A stretch of 64,000 bases of DNA from Eutreptiella sp. 'Long Island Sound 2002' (Eukaryota > Euglenozoa > Euglenophyceae > Eutreptiales > Eutreptiaceae), in NCBI GenBank assembly GCA_964036045.1, contig CAXIWF010000198.1, forward strand, positions 22,001 through 86,000, in the 5' to 3' direction. The notes below the pieces were generated by a model. The model did no database searches. It was given only the letters and a program-made list of their open reading frames with translations, and was not told the DNA's origin. The position numbers were made by a program, and so were the translations under genes. Each line of letters opens with the position of its first letter. Position 1 is the stretch's first letter. Shown one piece after another: positions 11,301-19,698 of the stretch.

Positions 11301-13298
11301 CTCGATTAGAGGAAGAGGATGCGCGTCTGGTACTGTGGCGGCATTCAGGGCTCTGTAATCCACCACTAGACGCCAAGCATCTATGCTGGATTGGTCTGCA
11401 GGTGGGGGTTTTGGCACAGTAAATGGTGCTGAACACCACTCAGAACTCATGCAGCCCTCCAACCAACCGAACTCATAGAGATTGCGCTCAATAATCTTTC
11501 GTAGGGCATCTGCTTTGGTGCCGTGGAGATAGAATGGACGTTGTTTGTGAACCTTGGCGCCTTCGATTATCTCAATCCTGGCTTCCCCATTTTCACATCG
11601 ATTTGGGGGGTTTTTCCACAACTTACCACTCAGCACGTCATCTTGATAATCTTCGAACACTGCGTCCCTTCTTGCAGATATCTTGTCTCCGTCGACCTGA
11701 TTCCCACATTTAATCACCGACATTATGTCCACCAATTTGCGAATTGTTGGTCGTGGTCTCATATTCTTGGCCACTTCATTCCAAACTTCTTCGTCGCATT
11801 GTTGGCGGATGAAGCTCACCTGAGCTCGCTCCTCCGTGGGATCCCACCAATCAAAGGGGTCCACGAATGTCTTGAAGGGATGGTCGGACGAATTCAGCTT
11901 CATTCCTGTCAATTCAGGCGAGATTCTTGGAGATTTGTCTTCATTCTTGCTTGAAATCTTGACTTTTTTGGCTTGATTCTTGTCTGATGGGGACGAATTG
12001 TAATGGATGGAGGCGTTCTCCTGAGGGACGCCGATTGTCCTTCCCTCCTTCCGCGACGATACGTCGGGATTCTGCTCTCGATCGTCTTCATCCACTCCAA
12101 TTTCGTCGATTCTTGAGGAATTTGAGATAACCTCTTCTGTTCCCATTTCACTGCCATCTTGCCAATAATCTCCCAGATTCCCGTCAACTAAGCACGCCAA
12201 CGTGCTCCACGAACGCTGTGGCAAAGGCTTGCCATTGTCTTCGCAATACAGCTTCACGCCCTTGTGCGGAAGCTCGACAATGTCGATTGAAATGTCCATA
12301 ATGTCCTTGAACCACTCTTGTCTTGGCCAATTGGGGACAATTAAAATCGCCTTCGCGCCGGATTGCTTCAGCTTCTGCACTACACGAGGGAAAACGTCGA
12401 AGGGCGGATTGATCCAAAGAGGTTCAGACCAGTCCTCACCCCAGGCATCGTCGTAGAACTTCGGAAATCTTTTATTCCTTTTATTTGCAAAAGCATCAAC
12501 TTCAGGACGAAAATTGTGGTTCTTTTCGAAATAATCCACCAGAATGTCCCGCCATTTGTCAACTACTCGATAGCAAACTGACTTCCACTTCTTGCTGTTC
12601 AACGAATCCACCTTTCCTTCGTCGTAATCTTCTTGATTCCGTGTCCATTCCTGCCCATCTTGCTGAAAATGCAGCTTATTTCTCTCCTTGAATTGGTGGA
12701 TACTCTTGGTATATGGGTGCAGATAATACAGTTCGGACGGGTCGGTGGTCGACGGATCTTGGAGGAAGCATGTCCTGTGTCCCATGGGCGACACACGGTG
12801 AGCGTGAAGCCAGGGTTGACCCAAGAATAAATCATACTTTATGCTGGCTTCATAAAATTTTCCAGCAAACCACTCCTCAGTGACCGTCTCTTCAACACTC
12901 CAGACTGATTGTTTCACCAATCTGACCGCCAATTCTGCTTCTCTGTCGCCACCGTCAAGGCGATGTCCGCTGACTCCCTCCAGCTGGACAGGGGTGGAGG
13001 ACATCTTCGTCTCATCCTCCTGCAGAAAGCCTTTCCTCACCAGGTTCACCTCTGAACCATTGTCGATCAGACATCTGGCAAGTTTAACCTTACCATCCGT
13101 CGATCTGACCTGGATCCAGCAGACAAACTGGCGCTGTTTGCCTCGCCTGACAGCGCTGAGGACCCAGGCAGGGTACAGGAGGCCGGAGGACCGCGCCAGT
13201 CGATCCCAGCAGCGTCCATCCACCGCCCCAACTACCCTGATGGGTTTTTCCTCCTGCCACTCAACCCCAGTGTTGGGATTTGGGTCAAGTTGGCTTCC
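8322..13298 (-). CDS. pol: Pol polyprotein: protease, Dam-like domain, RT, RNase H, integrase, chromodomain
   Basis: Continues the gag frame after a single UAG at 13299-13301 and stays open for ~1658 codons. Numbering from a GTG codon at 13223, the order is as follows. The aspartic protease has D54-N-G-S (usually D-S/T-G) and DLFLGQPWL near 131. A Dam/N6-adenine-methyltransferase-like segment spans ~215-345, with VDAFANKRN, NPPF at 272-275 and VPNWPRQEWF. RT spans ~560-790 with YIDD at 724-727. RNase H spans ~880-1010 with TDAS and TDHKS. The integrase has an H-H-C-C finger (CKQC at 1212-1215) and catalytic D1245, D1313, E1348 (D,D-35-E). A chromodomain lies at ~1541-1600 (KWYFLCRWKGF). It copies the element RNA and integrates the cDNA; chromodomains generally steer integration to modified chromatin. 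All expected catalytic residues except the protease serine/threonine are visible. Confidence 0.95.
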   Translation of the reverse strand, partial: GSQLDPNPNTGVEWQEEKPIRVVGAVDGRCWDRLARSSGLLYPAWVLSAVRRGKQRQFVCWIQVRSTDGKVKLARCLIDNGSEVNLVRKGFLQEDETKMSSTPVQLEGVSGHRLDGGDREAELAVRLVKQSVWSVEETVTEEWFAGKFYEASIKYDLFLGQPWLHAHRVSPMGHRTCFLQDPSTTDPSELYYLHPYTKSIHQFKERNKLHFQQDGQEWTRNQEDYDEGKVDSLNSKKWKSVCYRVVDKWRDILVDYFEKNHNFRPEVDAFANKRNKRFPKFYDDAWGEDWSEPLWINPPFDVFPRVVQKLKQSGAKAILIVPNWPRQEWFKDIMDISIDIVELPHKGVKLYCEDNGKPLPQRSWSTLACLVDGNLGDYWQDGSEMGTEEVISNSSRIDEIGVDEDDREQNPDVSSRKEGRTIGVPQENASIHYNSSPSDKNQAKKVKISSKNEDKSPRISPELTGMKLNSSDHPFKTFVDPFDWWDPTEERAQVSFIRQQCDEEVWNEVAKNMRPRPTIRKLVDIMSVIKCGNQVDGDKISARRDAVFEDYQDDVLSGKLWKNPPNRCENGEARIEIIEGAKVHKQRPFYLHGTKADALRKIIERNLYEFGWLEGCMSSEWCSAPFTVPKPPPADQSSIDAWRLVVDYRALNAATVPDAHPLPLIEKEIAARAKGKLFTVLDLRHGFHQMPLRKEDRHLTAMCTPCGTVQWTVLPMGLKNAPSMFQKMMETILFQKHKSLDLQEFCSIYIDDLLIATPLGNNFDECLKLHEEQVRKVLEVLRQEKLVCGPKKGKMFLQSVEFCGSVLEDGTRRPAPGKMAALQLWERPKTITQLRAFLGCCNYYHEFLPLYAKFSGPLTELLKVGKIEGKKGSQVKLKWTPECEEAFTGLKEALANVVTLKTPWLDGRPFYIRTDASRYAIGATIEQVDDEGHHHPLAFWSRKLTTRQRNWSPREQEAYAILCALRRYEGWILGHRVEVLTDHKSLESWRTEHVDTPGGPAGRRGRWHETLSRFDLHVTYIPGRYNTVADALSRWAYPASEAYSEVSFHGTATDKAEVIEFDKEEQTLIKKHCLQCSIKNRMKVDLVRCKEITKADQTAGVNSDSESSLPLLNVFPLTRSKSKSTLPPQQKDKETSFLYVDWTKIYKEDRFFGSVYHKLKGDKPYDSEETSDFKIQGDKLFWQGRICVPDCLIDQYVKHWHRNETAHTHSRVLEQELRHRVYTRDLKGACERVAKGCKQCQATIPKNQKAEGLLKGLPIPERLFDKVTADVFELGQIQEECLYTRKPIDGVLLIQDRHSGYIQVLPCNTKHLTSEMAAKWTASQWMSNWDVPSEILTDSGKEFIGTWWENMCALLGVHHLRARVYDHRALPAERAGRILISILRKFLATEKDYNWLETIYCVLRRYHRTKNYTGLSPNELVFGREKMGPGPVMHHPRQCYDASQWFEKIKDLESKWIKAKVESQADWLNFKNKSRTQGKPFEKGQQVWLRKSDETLKDDNKLLPLWDGPFQVKNQLSETTFNIEIEPGRHQEVHRDRLKAEVPCPKGRFKPLYWTSKYLSDRKMVTSSFELEKILEYKKNARGKWYFLCRWKGFGPEEDKWEPASSFIHGYTDTFIKFLKKHPEIDKELSLIKDCVTKEDLQAQEEAPIVASSISDKI

Positions 13299-13301
13299 CT
13301 A
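13299..13301 (-). promoter_or_regulatory. UAG stop between gag and pol, candidate readthrough site
   Basis: Gag ends GAA TGG CAA TAG, followed by GGA AGC in the same frame, with pol open immediately after. No other stop or frameshift separates the two, so pol would be made by translational readthrough. This is an inference; a CAA-UAG-G context is used for readthrough by several viruses and elements. Confidence 0.75.
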
Positions 13302-16300
13302 TTGCCATTCTTCTTCTTCGTTCGTCTGTACGTCCTGTACTTGTCCTTCGTCAACCCATTCTTCTCCTGCTTCGACAGCATTCACTCCTTTTCCACGTCC
13401 ACGACCTTCAAATGATTTCCCCTTACCACCTTTCTTACCTCCTTGTCCTTTGTTGTTGGAGGTGTTGGAATTGGGGTTGGATTCGTTGGATTGGCCCTTG
13501 CCTCGACCTCCAGTATCCTTGTTGTTGCCGAAGGTCTTGTTCGCTGGCGTCTCCGCGTACAGGGGGTTGCCATTCACCTTGGAATCATCTTGATTCCCGG
13601 ACTTTCCCTTGCCATTTCCACCTTTTTGGCCATTTTTTCCTCCTGATTTTCCACCAGCATCGGTCCATCTTGAGTCGCTTGGATCTCCGCCTTGCTGCGA
13701 GTAATCTTTTGGTGTCCAGTCTCTGTTCTTTCCTTTGGACTGCCCTTTACCCTTTCCCCTTCCATGTTGGTCAGCATCTCGTGCTCCATCCTGCTGGGGA
13801 TTTTTGGGAGAATTTCCCTTTCCATCCATTTTGGACCGAATTGTCTTGAGATCTGAGGGCGTCCATCTGTGATCTGCGGTCGTGTGAGTCGCCGCTCGAC
13901 CTTCTTTTCCAAGGGCAATGCACACAGAGCATCCCTTCTCGCCAACGGCGTTGACCTTGCCTCCGAAGCCATGTGCATCCTGGGACTTCTGGCGTTCCAA
14001 GTCTGCATACTTTTCAAGTTGGTCCCAGATCTGCTCAACTCCATAACTGAAGATCCACGGTCGTACCCTCAAAACTGTTCCCTTATACTTCACTTTTCCA
14101 TCCACCATGCTGCAGAAAAACTCCGACTGCTCAGAATCGTGGAAACCAACTCTCCATCTGCCCTCACGAATAGTGATGTCCTTCAATCCAGTAGCACTGA
14201 TAGAGTGTAGCAACTCACGAACAGCCATTTTTCCCATAGTTTCTGGTAATCCTCGGACTTCAACCCAGTTGCCCAGGACTTTTTGGTCCGCCTGAGAGTC
14301 CCTGATCTTCTGCTTGGTCTCCGGCGTGAGTTTGCTCAGGAGGATCTTCTTCATTTCGCCTTCAGAAAGTCCTTCTCCAGAGTTCTCCGCCTCTTGCACC
14401 AAAAACTCCCAATCTTGCCTTGCAATTTGAATCTCTTCCAGAAATAATTTCTTGATCGCCCTGAAGTTCTCCAAACGGTTCCTGTAATGATCTTCAGGTA
14501 GTCGAGACCCTTTCTTCTTCAGGCTGCGGTACAGCTCCTCATACGTCAGGGGATTCCCCTGATTTTGCCGCTCCACATACAAATTGTATGTGCTCTCTCG
14601 GAGCTTGCCCGTCAAGCAATCCATCAACCCAAGGATCCAGAGCTCCTTGTCCAGCTTCTCGGTCTGCCGCCACACCACGAACTGCCTCTCGAAGGACGCC
14701 CAGTAATTGGGATGTCCTGAGAACTTCGGCTGCTTCATCACTGACCCTCTCAGCCTCATATGCAAAGGGTTCAGCAAGTGGTCCAGGTTGAAGTTGGTGG
14801 CTGTGTTGACCGGATTGACGAAAACTGGATTGACTGCGGCGCCTCCCATGGCCTGTGCCTGTGCAATTGCGGCCGCCAGCAACGCCTGGTCCACAGTAGG
14901 CTGCACGAACGGCGTTGGTTGAGCTTGATGCATCCTCATCTCCTGCAATTTCTTCTGCTTTTCTTTGATTTTTGCCTCATTTTCTTTCTGCTGCCGGTCC
15001 TTCTTCTTCAAGGCCATGGATCGCTCCTTCACAGTGGTCCTTGCTTCTCCATCAATATCTCCGACAGTACCCACGGACAGTACAGACTTCCCTGACGAAG
15101 ATTCTCCTCCTTCAGTACCCAGATTGAACCCAATTGGATTTGTAAATCCAGTAGGGGGGATACCAGAAATTCCAGTAAAAGCTGGATGGTGGCCAGTAAA
15201 AGCTGGGGGTGCTGGAGAATGTGGAGCGCCGTAAGGCGTGGATGTGGGTGCAGCTGAGGAGGTAGGTGCTGGGTGGCTTGCCATTGTAGGCGCTGGTCCA
15301 GAGAGCCCAGTAGTGCTCAGATTTTGTACCAGATTTGTAAGCTTCTCCAACTTCTGTTCCATGTCCTTCCACTTGCTGTCATCATCCCTCTTTTTCTCCT
15401 TGGCGGCGTTTCTCAGCTCCTTCACCTTGTTCTCCAGCGACGAAATCTGCCTTCGACAGGAGCAGTCCTTGGCGCATTCGCCACAGGAAGGGCATCTCGT
15501 CCCTTTCCCCTTGCTTCTGACTTCATCAACCCAGCTGTCAACACTGGAGTTGGAGTCAGGAAGCTTGGACAGTTGCTCCCTGGAGAGGTGAGAATGTGTC
15601 GAATCACACCTCATCTCGTCGACCTCGTCGTCGTTCCGACTCCAGGCGCCTGACGGACCAGGCTGCTGACGCAGATTCTGCCGTCGTTCCTCGGCGATGA
15701 TGGCCATCTGCACCATCACGGCTGCCTGGTGGTCGAACTGGTCCATCAACTCCTCCCAGTCCTCTTGCTCCTGCAATTGGGCATCAAATCTTGACCGGCC
15801 GCTGTCCCTGAGGAACTGGCACGACGCCCGGAACCAGTCCCTCAGGCGGCCACGATAGCCCGCCTCCGCCAGCAGCCAATTCTGCCTGTGCAGGAATTCC
15901 TCATTCCAGATCTGCTGAAAGTGGTTTTCCCAGTAATCACCACTAATTTCAGCTTCAGACTGCTCTCCTTCGCTGCTGCTGTCTTCCAGATCAGGCAAAG
16001 CGTGAGAGGAGGAACCAGATTCACTCGAGGAGGGAGATTCTCGACCGGGTTTAAGGTTGGGTGGGGCGTTCATGCAACACTCAGCACAAGTATGAACACC
16101 AGGCCAATGTTTATGGCCACAGTAAGGGCACTCTGATGGTTGAACCTCGGCTTGTTGGGGAGATGCTACGAATGTAACCTCGGGGGGAACACGCAGCGAC
16201 CCAGAAGGAGTAATAGCCCCGCTAAATTCCGAAGATCTCAGAGTATCAGTGGAGATTCCAGAAGCAGAGTCATGATTTCCTCTGCTACCATGTAACCGCT

Positions 16301-16472
16301 GCATAGTGGTTGATCTTTGTTGTGACTGCGAAGCCTGTAGCCTTGATGCCCCAGGGGTCGTAACGCCCGACACTGCCCCTGATATCTCCGAACCCACATA
16401 ACCCTCTTCGGACCCATATCCAGCCTCTGGGAGCGACATATGCAAAGCACTTGAAGGTCCAGTGAACTCCAT
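13299..16472 (-). CDS. gag: Gag polyprotein
   Basis: 1057 codons. The start ATG has a strong context (CCACCATGG) and lies within the 5' LTR, so the first 60 residues are LTR-encoded and the next codons overlap the primer-binding site. An N-terminal Cys cluster (CPYCGHKHWPGVHTCAECC, ~115-133) and a second Cys-rich stretch (CPSCGECAKDCSC) precede a predicted coiled coil. The retrotransposon gag/capsid-like region follows (GHPNYWASFERQFVVW, then LTYEELYRSLKKKG). A variant zinc knuckle comes next (CSVCIALGKEGRAATHTTADH). The C-terminus is long, basic and Gly/Lys-rich, probably the nucleic-acid-binding part. At over 1000 residues it is large for a Ty3-type gag. It ends at the UAG before pol. Confidence 0.93.
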   Translation of the reverse strand: MEFTGPSSALHMSLPEAGYGSEEGYVGSEISGAVSGVTTPGASRLQASQSQQRSTTMQRLHGSRGNHDSASGISTDTLRSSEFSGAITPSGSLRVPPEVTFVASPQQAEVQPSECPYCGHKHWPGVHTCAECCMNAPPNLKPGRESPSSSESGSSSHALPDLEDSSSEGEQSEAEISGDYWENHFQQIWNEEFLHRQNWLLAEAGYRGRLRDWFRASCQFLRDSGRSRFDAQLQEQEDWEELMDQFDHQAAVMVQMAIIAEERRQNLRQQPGPSGAWSRNDDEVDEMRCDSTHSHLSREQLSKLPDSNSSVDSWVDEVRSKGKGTRCPSCGECAKDCSCRRQISSLENKVKELRNAAKEKKRDDDSKWKDMEQKLEKLTNLVQNLSTTGLSGPAPTMASHPAPTSSAAPTSTPYGAPHSPAPPAFTGHHPAFTGISGIPPTGFTNPIGFNLGTEGGESSSGKSVLSVGTVGDIDGEARTTVKERSMALKKKDRQQKENEAKIKEKQKKLQEMRMHQAQPTPFVQPTVDQALLAAAIAQAQAMGGAAVNPVFVNPVNTATNFNLDHLLNPLHMRLRGSVMKQPKFSGHPNYWASFERQFVVWRQTEKLDKELWILGLMDCLTGKLRESTYNLYVERQNQGNPLTYEELYRSLKKKGSRLPEDHYRNRLENFRAIKKLFLEEIQIARQDWEFLVQEAENSGEGLSEGEMKKILLSKLTPETKQKIRDSQADQKVLGNWVEVRGLPETMGKMAVRELLHSISATGLKDITIREGRWRVGFHDSEQSEFFCSMVDGKVKYKGTVLRVRPWIFSYGVEQIWDQLEKYADLERQKSQDAHGFGGKVNAVGEKGCSVCIALGKEGRAATHTTADHRWTPSDLKTIRSKMDGKGNSPKNPQQDGARDADQHGRGKGKGQSKGKNRDWTPKDYSQQGGDPSDSRWTDAGGKSGGKNGQKGGNGKGKSGNQDDSKVNGNPLYAETPANKTFGNNKDTGGRGKGQSNESNPNSNTSNNKGQGGKKGGKGKSFEGRGRGKGVNAVEAGEEWVDEGQVQDVQTNEEEEWQ
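16279..16290 (-). promoter_or_regulatory. Primer-binding site for initiator tRNA-Met
   Basis: The plus strand reads CCTCTGCTACCA directly abutting the 5' LTR. It matches the 3' end of eukaryotic initiator tRNA-Met including CCA, so the element RNA can pair with that tRNA to prime minus-strand DNA. It lies inside the gag reading frame. Confidence 0.9.
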
Positions 16473-16770
16473 GGTGGAATATGAAAGGTACGAAAACCCG
16501 GTCTACAAAAATGGAGCAGACATAGAATCTCAATGCGCATTCATCGCACATAATGACACAACGTGAAATCATTCGAAAACATTTAAATAAATCCGATTGG
16601 GAAATCACGAAAGACAAATGCGACTCGACGCGCGCTCACAGGCGACATCTGGCGGCGAACGGAAAACATGAAACTGAGCGGAAAATTTACTGCACTAATG
16701 TACATCTGAGAATCATTGGAATTCTGATCACATCAGTGTATAATTCAGTGCTGTCACTGCCGCCGTTACA
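16291..16770 (-). repeat. 5' LTR (right copy) with promoter and gag start
   Basis: 480 bp with the same TGTAAC...GTTACA ends as the left copy. On the element strand an AT-rich ATTTATTTAAATG stretch near 16590 is the best TATA-like candidate, about 115 bp before the gag ATG at 16472. The transcription start was not determinable. Confidence 0.95.
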
Positions 16771-16775
16771 CCAAG
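16771..16775. other. Target-site duplication (right) of the LTR retrotransposon
   Basis: CCAAG, identical to 6491-6495. Confidence 0.95.
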
Positions 16776-16851
16776 CTCTTAAGCATTTGTCTTGTGCCTT
16801 TGCAAACTTTCATTAAAGGGCGTGGACTTTCATTGGATTTTTTATTAAAAT

Positions 16852-17450
16852 CACCTCGAAGAGAGGTTGTTAGATCAAGCGCAGGCGCGGGCGTCATATA
16901 CCCCCCTTTTTTGGGGTCATTCGCGTAGCATACCCCAAGGCATGATATTGGATGTCCAACCCCTTGTAAAATCATTATTTTGCCCAATAAGAGCATCCCC
17001 CAATGGATTTTTTGATTTTGAGGCCTCTACCCCCTAAAACTGGATATCACTTTTTTGGGGGGGGGGGTGGGGGGGGGGTCAAAAGTTTTTGCTTTATAGG
17101 CTACAAGCAGTGGGGACGCACGGCGCTGGTAACACGGCCAGCGGTCCAATGGTAACACGGCCGACACCAGATGTGCAGGCGTCGGTTCGAATCATGATCT
17201 GCTGACTTTTAGCGCCGCCGCCGGCGGCGGCGGCGCCAAAGTGGGCCGGCCTGGGTTTGAACTGCCGACCACACGGATACCGGTCGGCTGCGTTACCACT
17301 CGGCCACTACTTGGATTGCGACGAAGGGCCTCCCTGCTGCTTGGGGCCGCATCTGCCACTGACAAAAAACCCAAACTGTGTGCATCTGTCTGACTGCCTG
17401 CTTGCTGGCTCAGGGACTGATTGGCTGACTGTCAACCTCTCTTCGAGGTG
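16852..17450. mobile_element. TIR-bounded element with tRNA-like modules, copy 1
   Basis: The 18-bp end CACCTCGAAGAGAGGTTG at 16852-16869 is exactly the inverse complement of 17433-17450. Inside is a body starting TTAGATCAAGCGCAGGCG. A tRNA-like stretch on the plus strand (17130-17200) has a GGTTCGAATC B-box-like motif. A second one on the minus strand (17315-17240) has TGGCCGAGTGG and AGTTCAAACC. A GC-only near-palindrome (17212-17237) lies between them. A related copy occupies 55010-55565, and a fragment lies at 27270-27345. It could be a MITE that captured tRNA-like sequence, or a SINE flanked by inverted repeats. Confidence 0.7.
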
Positions 17451-17539
17451 CACTGCCGAAGGCAATAGAATTTCATTAAAGGGGGGGAATGTGGGTCAAC
17501 ACATGTTATGGCCGGAACAACGCTTGGGCCTCTGGTCTC
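17451..17539. repeat. ATTTCATTAAAGGG short dispersed motif
   Basis: TTTCATTAAAGGG occurs at 16808-16820, 17472-17484 and 17688-17700, with further ATTTCATT steps to 17760. The tRNA-like element thus sits between copies of a short, loosely tandem motif. Confidence 0.6.
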
Positions 17540-17635
17540 CTCAGCTTATGGGTGCACCTCTACTGCACATAAATGGACCATCTGCTTTCCGGGGTTCTCC
17601 CAAGTGCACTCAATGACACCTGGAGCGCCACGAAC
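17540..17635. repeat. Dispersed repeat family D, copy 2
   Basis: Shares GGTGCACCTCTACTGCACAT, AAATGGACC and TCCCAAGTGCACTCAATGAC with 6285-6375, 19237-19285 and 20120-20185. Confidence 0.8.
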
Positions 17636-17763
17636 TTAAAAAAAATCCATTCAAGGGTGTGGAATTTTCTTTGCATTTTGAATGGAATTTCATTAAAGGG
17701 TGTGGAATTTCATTCGTATTTCATTCGAGAGTGTGGTATTTCATTGGAGTTTCATTCAAGGAT

Positions 17764-19195
17764 TGTGTAAGGTCAAGGGAAGGCCATTGGAGGATGCAGT
17801 TGGGCCATCTTGACTATCTGTGAGAACCCATCTCGGTTTGCTGACTCTATGATGTACCCGCCCCCCTCCTTGCATAAGCACCGGCTTGTCCAAGTACAGA
17901 ACTCCGTCTAACTGTTGTTTTCCTTGTTTTCTCTTACCAGGGTTTTTGTGGTCATACATGTAACGTGACAGGGTTGTGCTCCGATTGTGGAGGGGAAAGG
18001 GAGCTGGATCATGCTTGCTAATACCTCCCCTCTCCTCTTGCTAATACCAACATTCTGCTTGCAAATGTTTTGATGACAACCCACGGAATAGGAAGCCTAT
18101 ACCCATTCCAAAACTTGTAGCCAAGCCTGCCCCAAAGGGCAAGCATGCGCAATTGCTTAAGATGAGGCACCAGGTTGGAGAAGGGTTACACATGCATCAT
18201 GGACACGTGAAGACCGGAGGTGACCTTTTGTAATTTTATGTGCCGCGGACGCAAAGGTAGGAACCGGGAAAAGCTTAGATTTTGGAAGGTGATCTCTTGC
18301 TGATTGTAGCAGCACCGCCAATACACAATGGGCAGGGTACGAGATAGGTGCAACAATTATGTTGAGAGTTGCATTCAACAAATCATGCAACTCACGAGTG
18401 ACTTGAGACAAGAGGTCAAGACCCATATTTGTGGAATTGGGTTGAACTTGATGTTGTTGTACATACGAAGCATAATTTGGCGACGACAACTGCGAGCGAT
18501 AACCAAAAAAACAATGTAGCAACTTTTTTAGGATGGGTTATGGGTACAATAAGTGCTTGCACTAGCTACTGTTTTAAAGGTTCCGGTAACATGGTGATAT
18601 GCACGAATGATTGAGAAAGGCATCATTCGGTGTGACACAAGGATTTTGGCAAAAGTATTGAGGGTGCTTGAAGATGAAAATGGCGGGAAACATGAGGCAA
18701 TAGTCTAAGCTTGAGACCATGGAATTTTCGGAATTCCCTCATAAGGGTGAATGGATATACTTCACGTTCAAAGGTCCGCCCTAGGGGGGAGTATCCGCGC
18801 TGCCCGCTCACCGCACGATGCTATTCCTGAGCTCTTGGTGCCCTTGATGGGCAGCGAGGACATCCAGACTATGCTGAAATTTGCTTGCACCTTGTGTTCT
18901 TGTGCTGTGTTCCGACAATTGTGGTAAGGGTGAGTTATGGGTAGGTGTTCGCCACATGCATACATTTGGCATGTGTCCGACACAGGCACAAGGTTGTCTC
19001 AGCACGGGGCCCCATCTGACCGTCGTTTTCCTCACTTTTGGCATGATGCACAAGGGGGGAACCAATACATGAATCAATAGAGCCCTTGACCGGATTTTAT
19101 CTCCAAAATTCTCGCGAAGGAATTTCGGGCTTGTTGTGGCAGACTGATTGCACTACTATATGAAGGACCAACACATGTTATGATTGTACGTTGCT
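17764..19195. other. Unassigned
   Basis: Only short frames on both strands (the longest is 18157-18522 minus, 121 codons), without domains or biased composition. No supported gene. Confidence 0.5.
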
Positions 19196-19215
19196 GGGAC
19201 CTCGGGTCCCAGCCA

Positions 19216-19252
19216 AGTACAGGTGCACCCAATTTCTGGGTGCACCTGTACT
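19216..19252. repeat. Perfect 16-bp inverted repeat (hairpin)
   Basis: The arm AGTACAGGTGCACCCA at 19216-19231 and its exact complement at 19237-19252 are separated by ATTTC. The right arm is the start of repeat family D, so the hairpin was probably formed by two repeat ends meeting head to head. Confidence 0.85.
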
Positions 19253-19698
19253 GTACATAAATGGACCTTCTATTATCCGGCATCACCATTCCCACGAATG
19301 CCTGATGATGGCGTAGACAATGTGTGCTGGGGGGGCCATTTGGGGATCGGAGAAGGAAGGTGGCGACGTGTGAGTCCTCCGTCGCCGTCCGGGGGAGACG
19401 AGATGACAGAGACGGACAGTATCGGCCACCTAAAAAATGTGGGGAGGCGTGGTATCCCCATTGACATCAAACCGTCAATAACCCCTATTTTAGGAACGGG
19501 TTGGACAGTGTATTGGTGTGATGCAACCCTGGGATAGTCATCACTGGGTATATCACGAATGGGATCATAGTGGTTTCCCACACTGTCCGTTGGGGCCCAA
19601 CACATAGTGCGCCCACATTGGTCGCCAAATGTCACAAGTGCCCGCTGCTTGATTGGTTACTCTCCTTGGCCTCCATTGTCCAGGTACAGTCTGCCGGG
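19253..19698. other. Unassigned
   Basis: Frames on both strands at 19184-19537 and 19273-19635 are mirror images of each other and lack motifs. Confidence 0.5.

Larger units (their letters stand above)
6496..16770 (-). mobile_element. Complete Ty3/gypsy chromovirus (LTR retrotransposon)
   Basis: A 10,275-bp element read on the minus strand. It has 480-bp LTRs that I find identical by eye, a flanking CCAAG duplication, a primer-binding site complementary to the 12-nt 3' end of eukaryotic initiator tRNA-Met, and a polypurine tract next to the 3' LTR. Gag (1057 codons) and pol (~1658 codons after the UAG) share one frame. Pol domains in order are protease, Dam-like methyltransferase, RT, RNase H, HHCC/DDE integrase and chromodomain, which places it among chromoviruses. 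Identical LTRs and intact frames indicate a recent, possibly active insertion. The methyltransferase-like domain is atypical for a Ty3-type element. Confidence 0.97.

Noticed and set aside
17130-17315. Functional tRNA genes in the TIR element
   Set aside because: A/B-box-like motifs are present but no canonical acceptor or anticodon arm can be folded.
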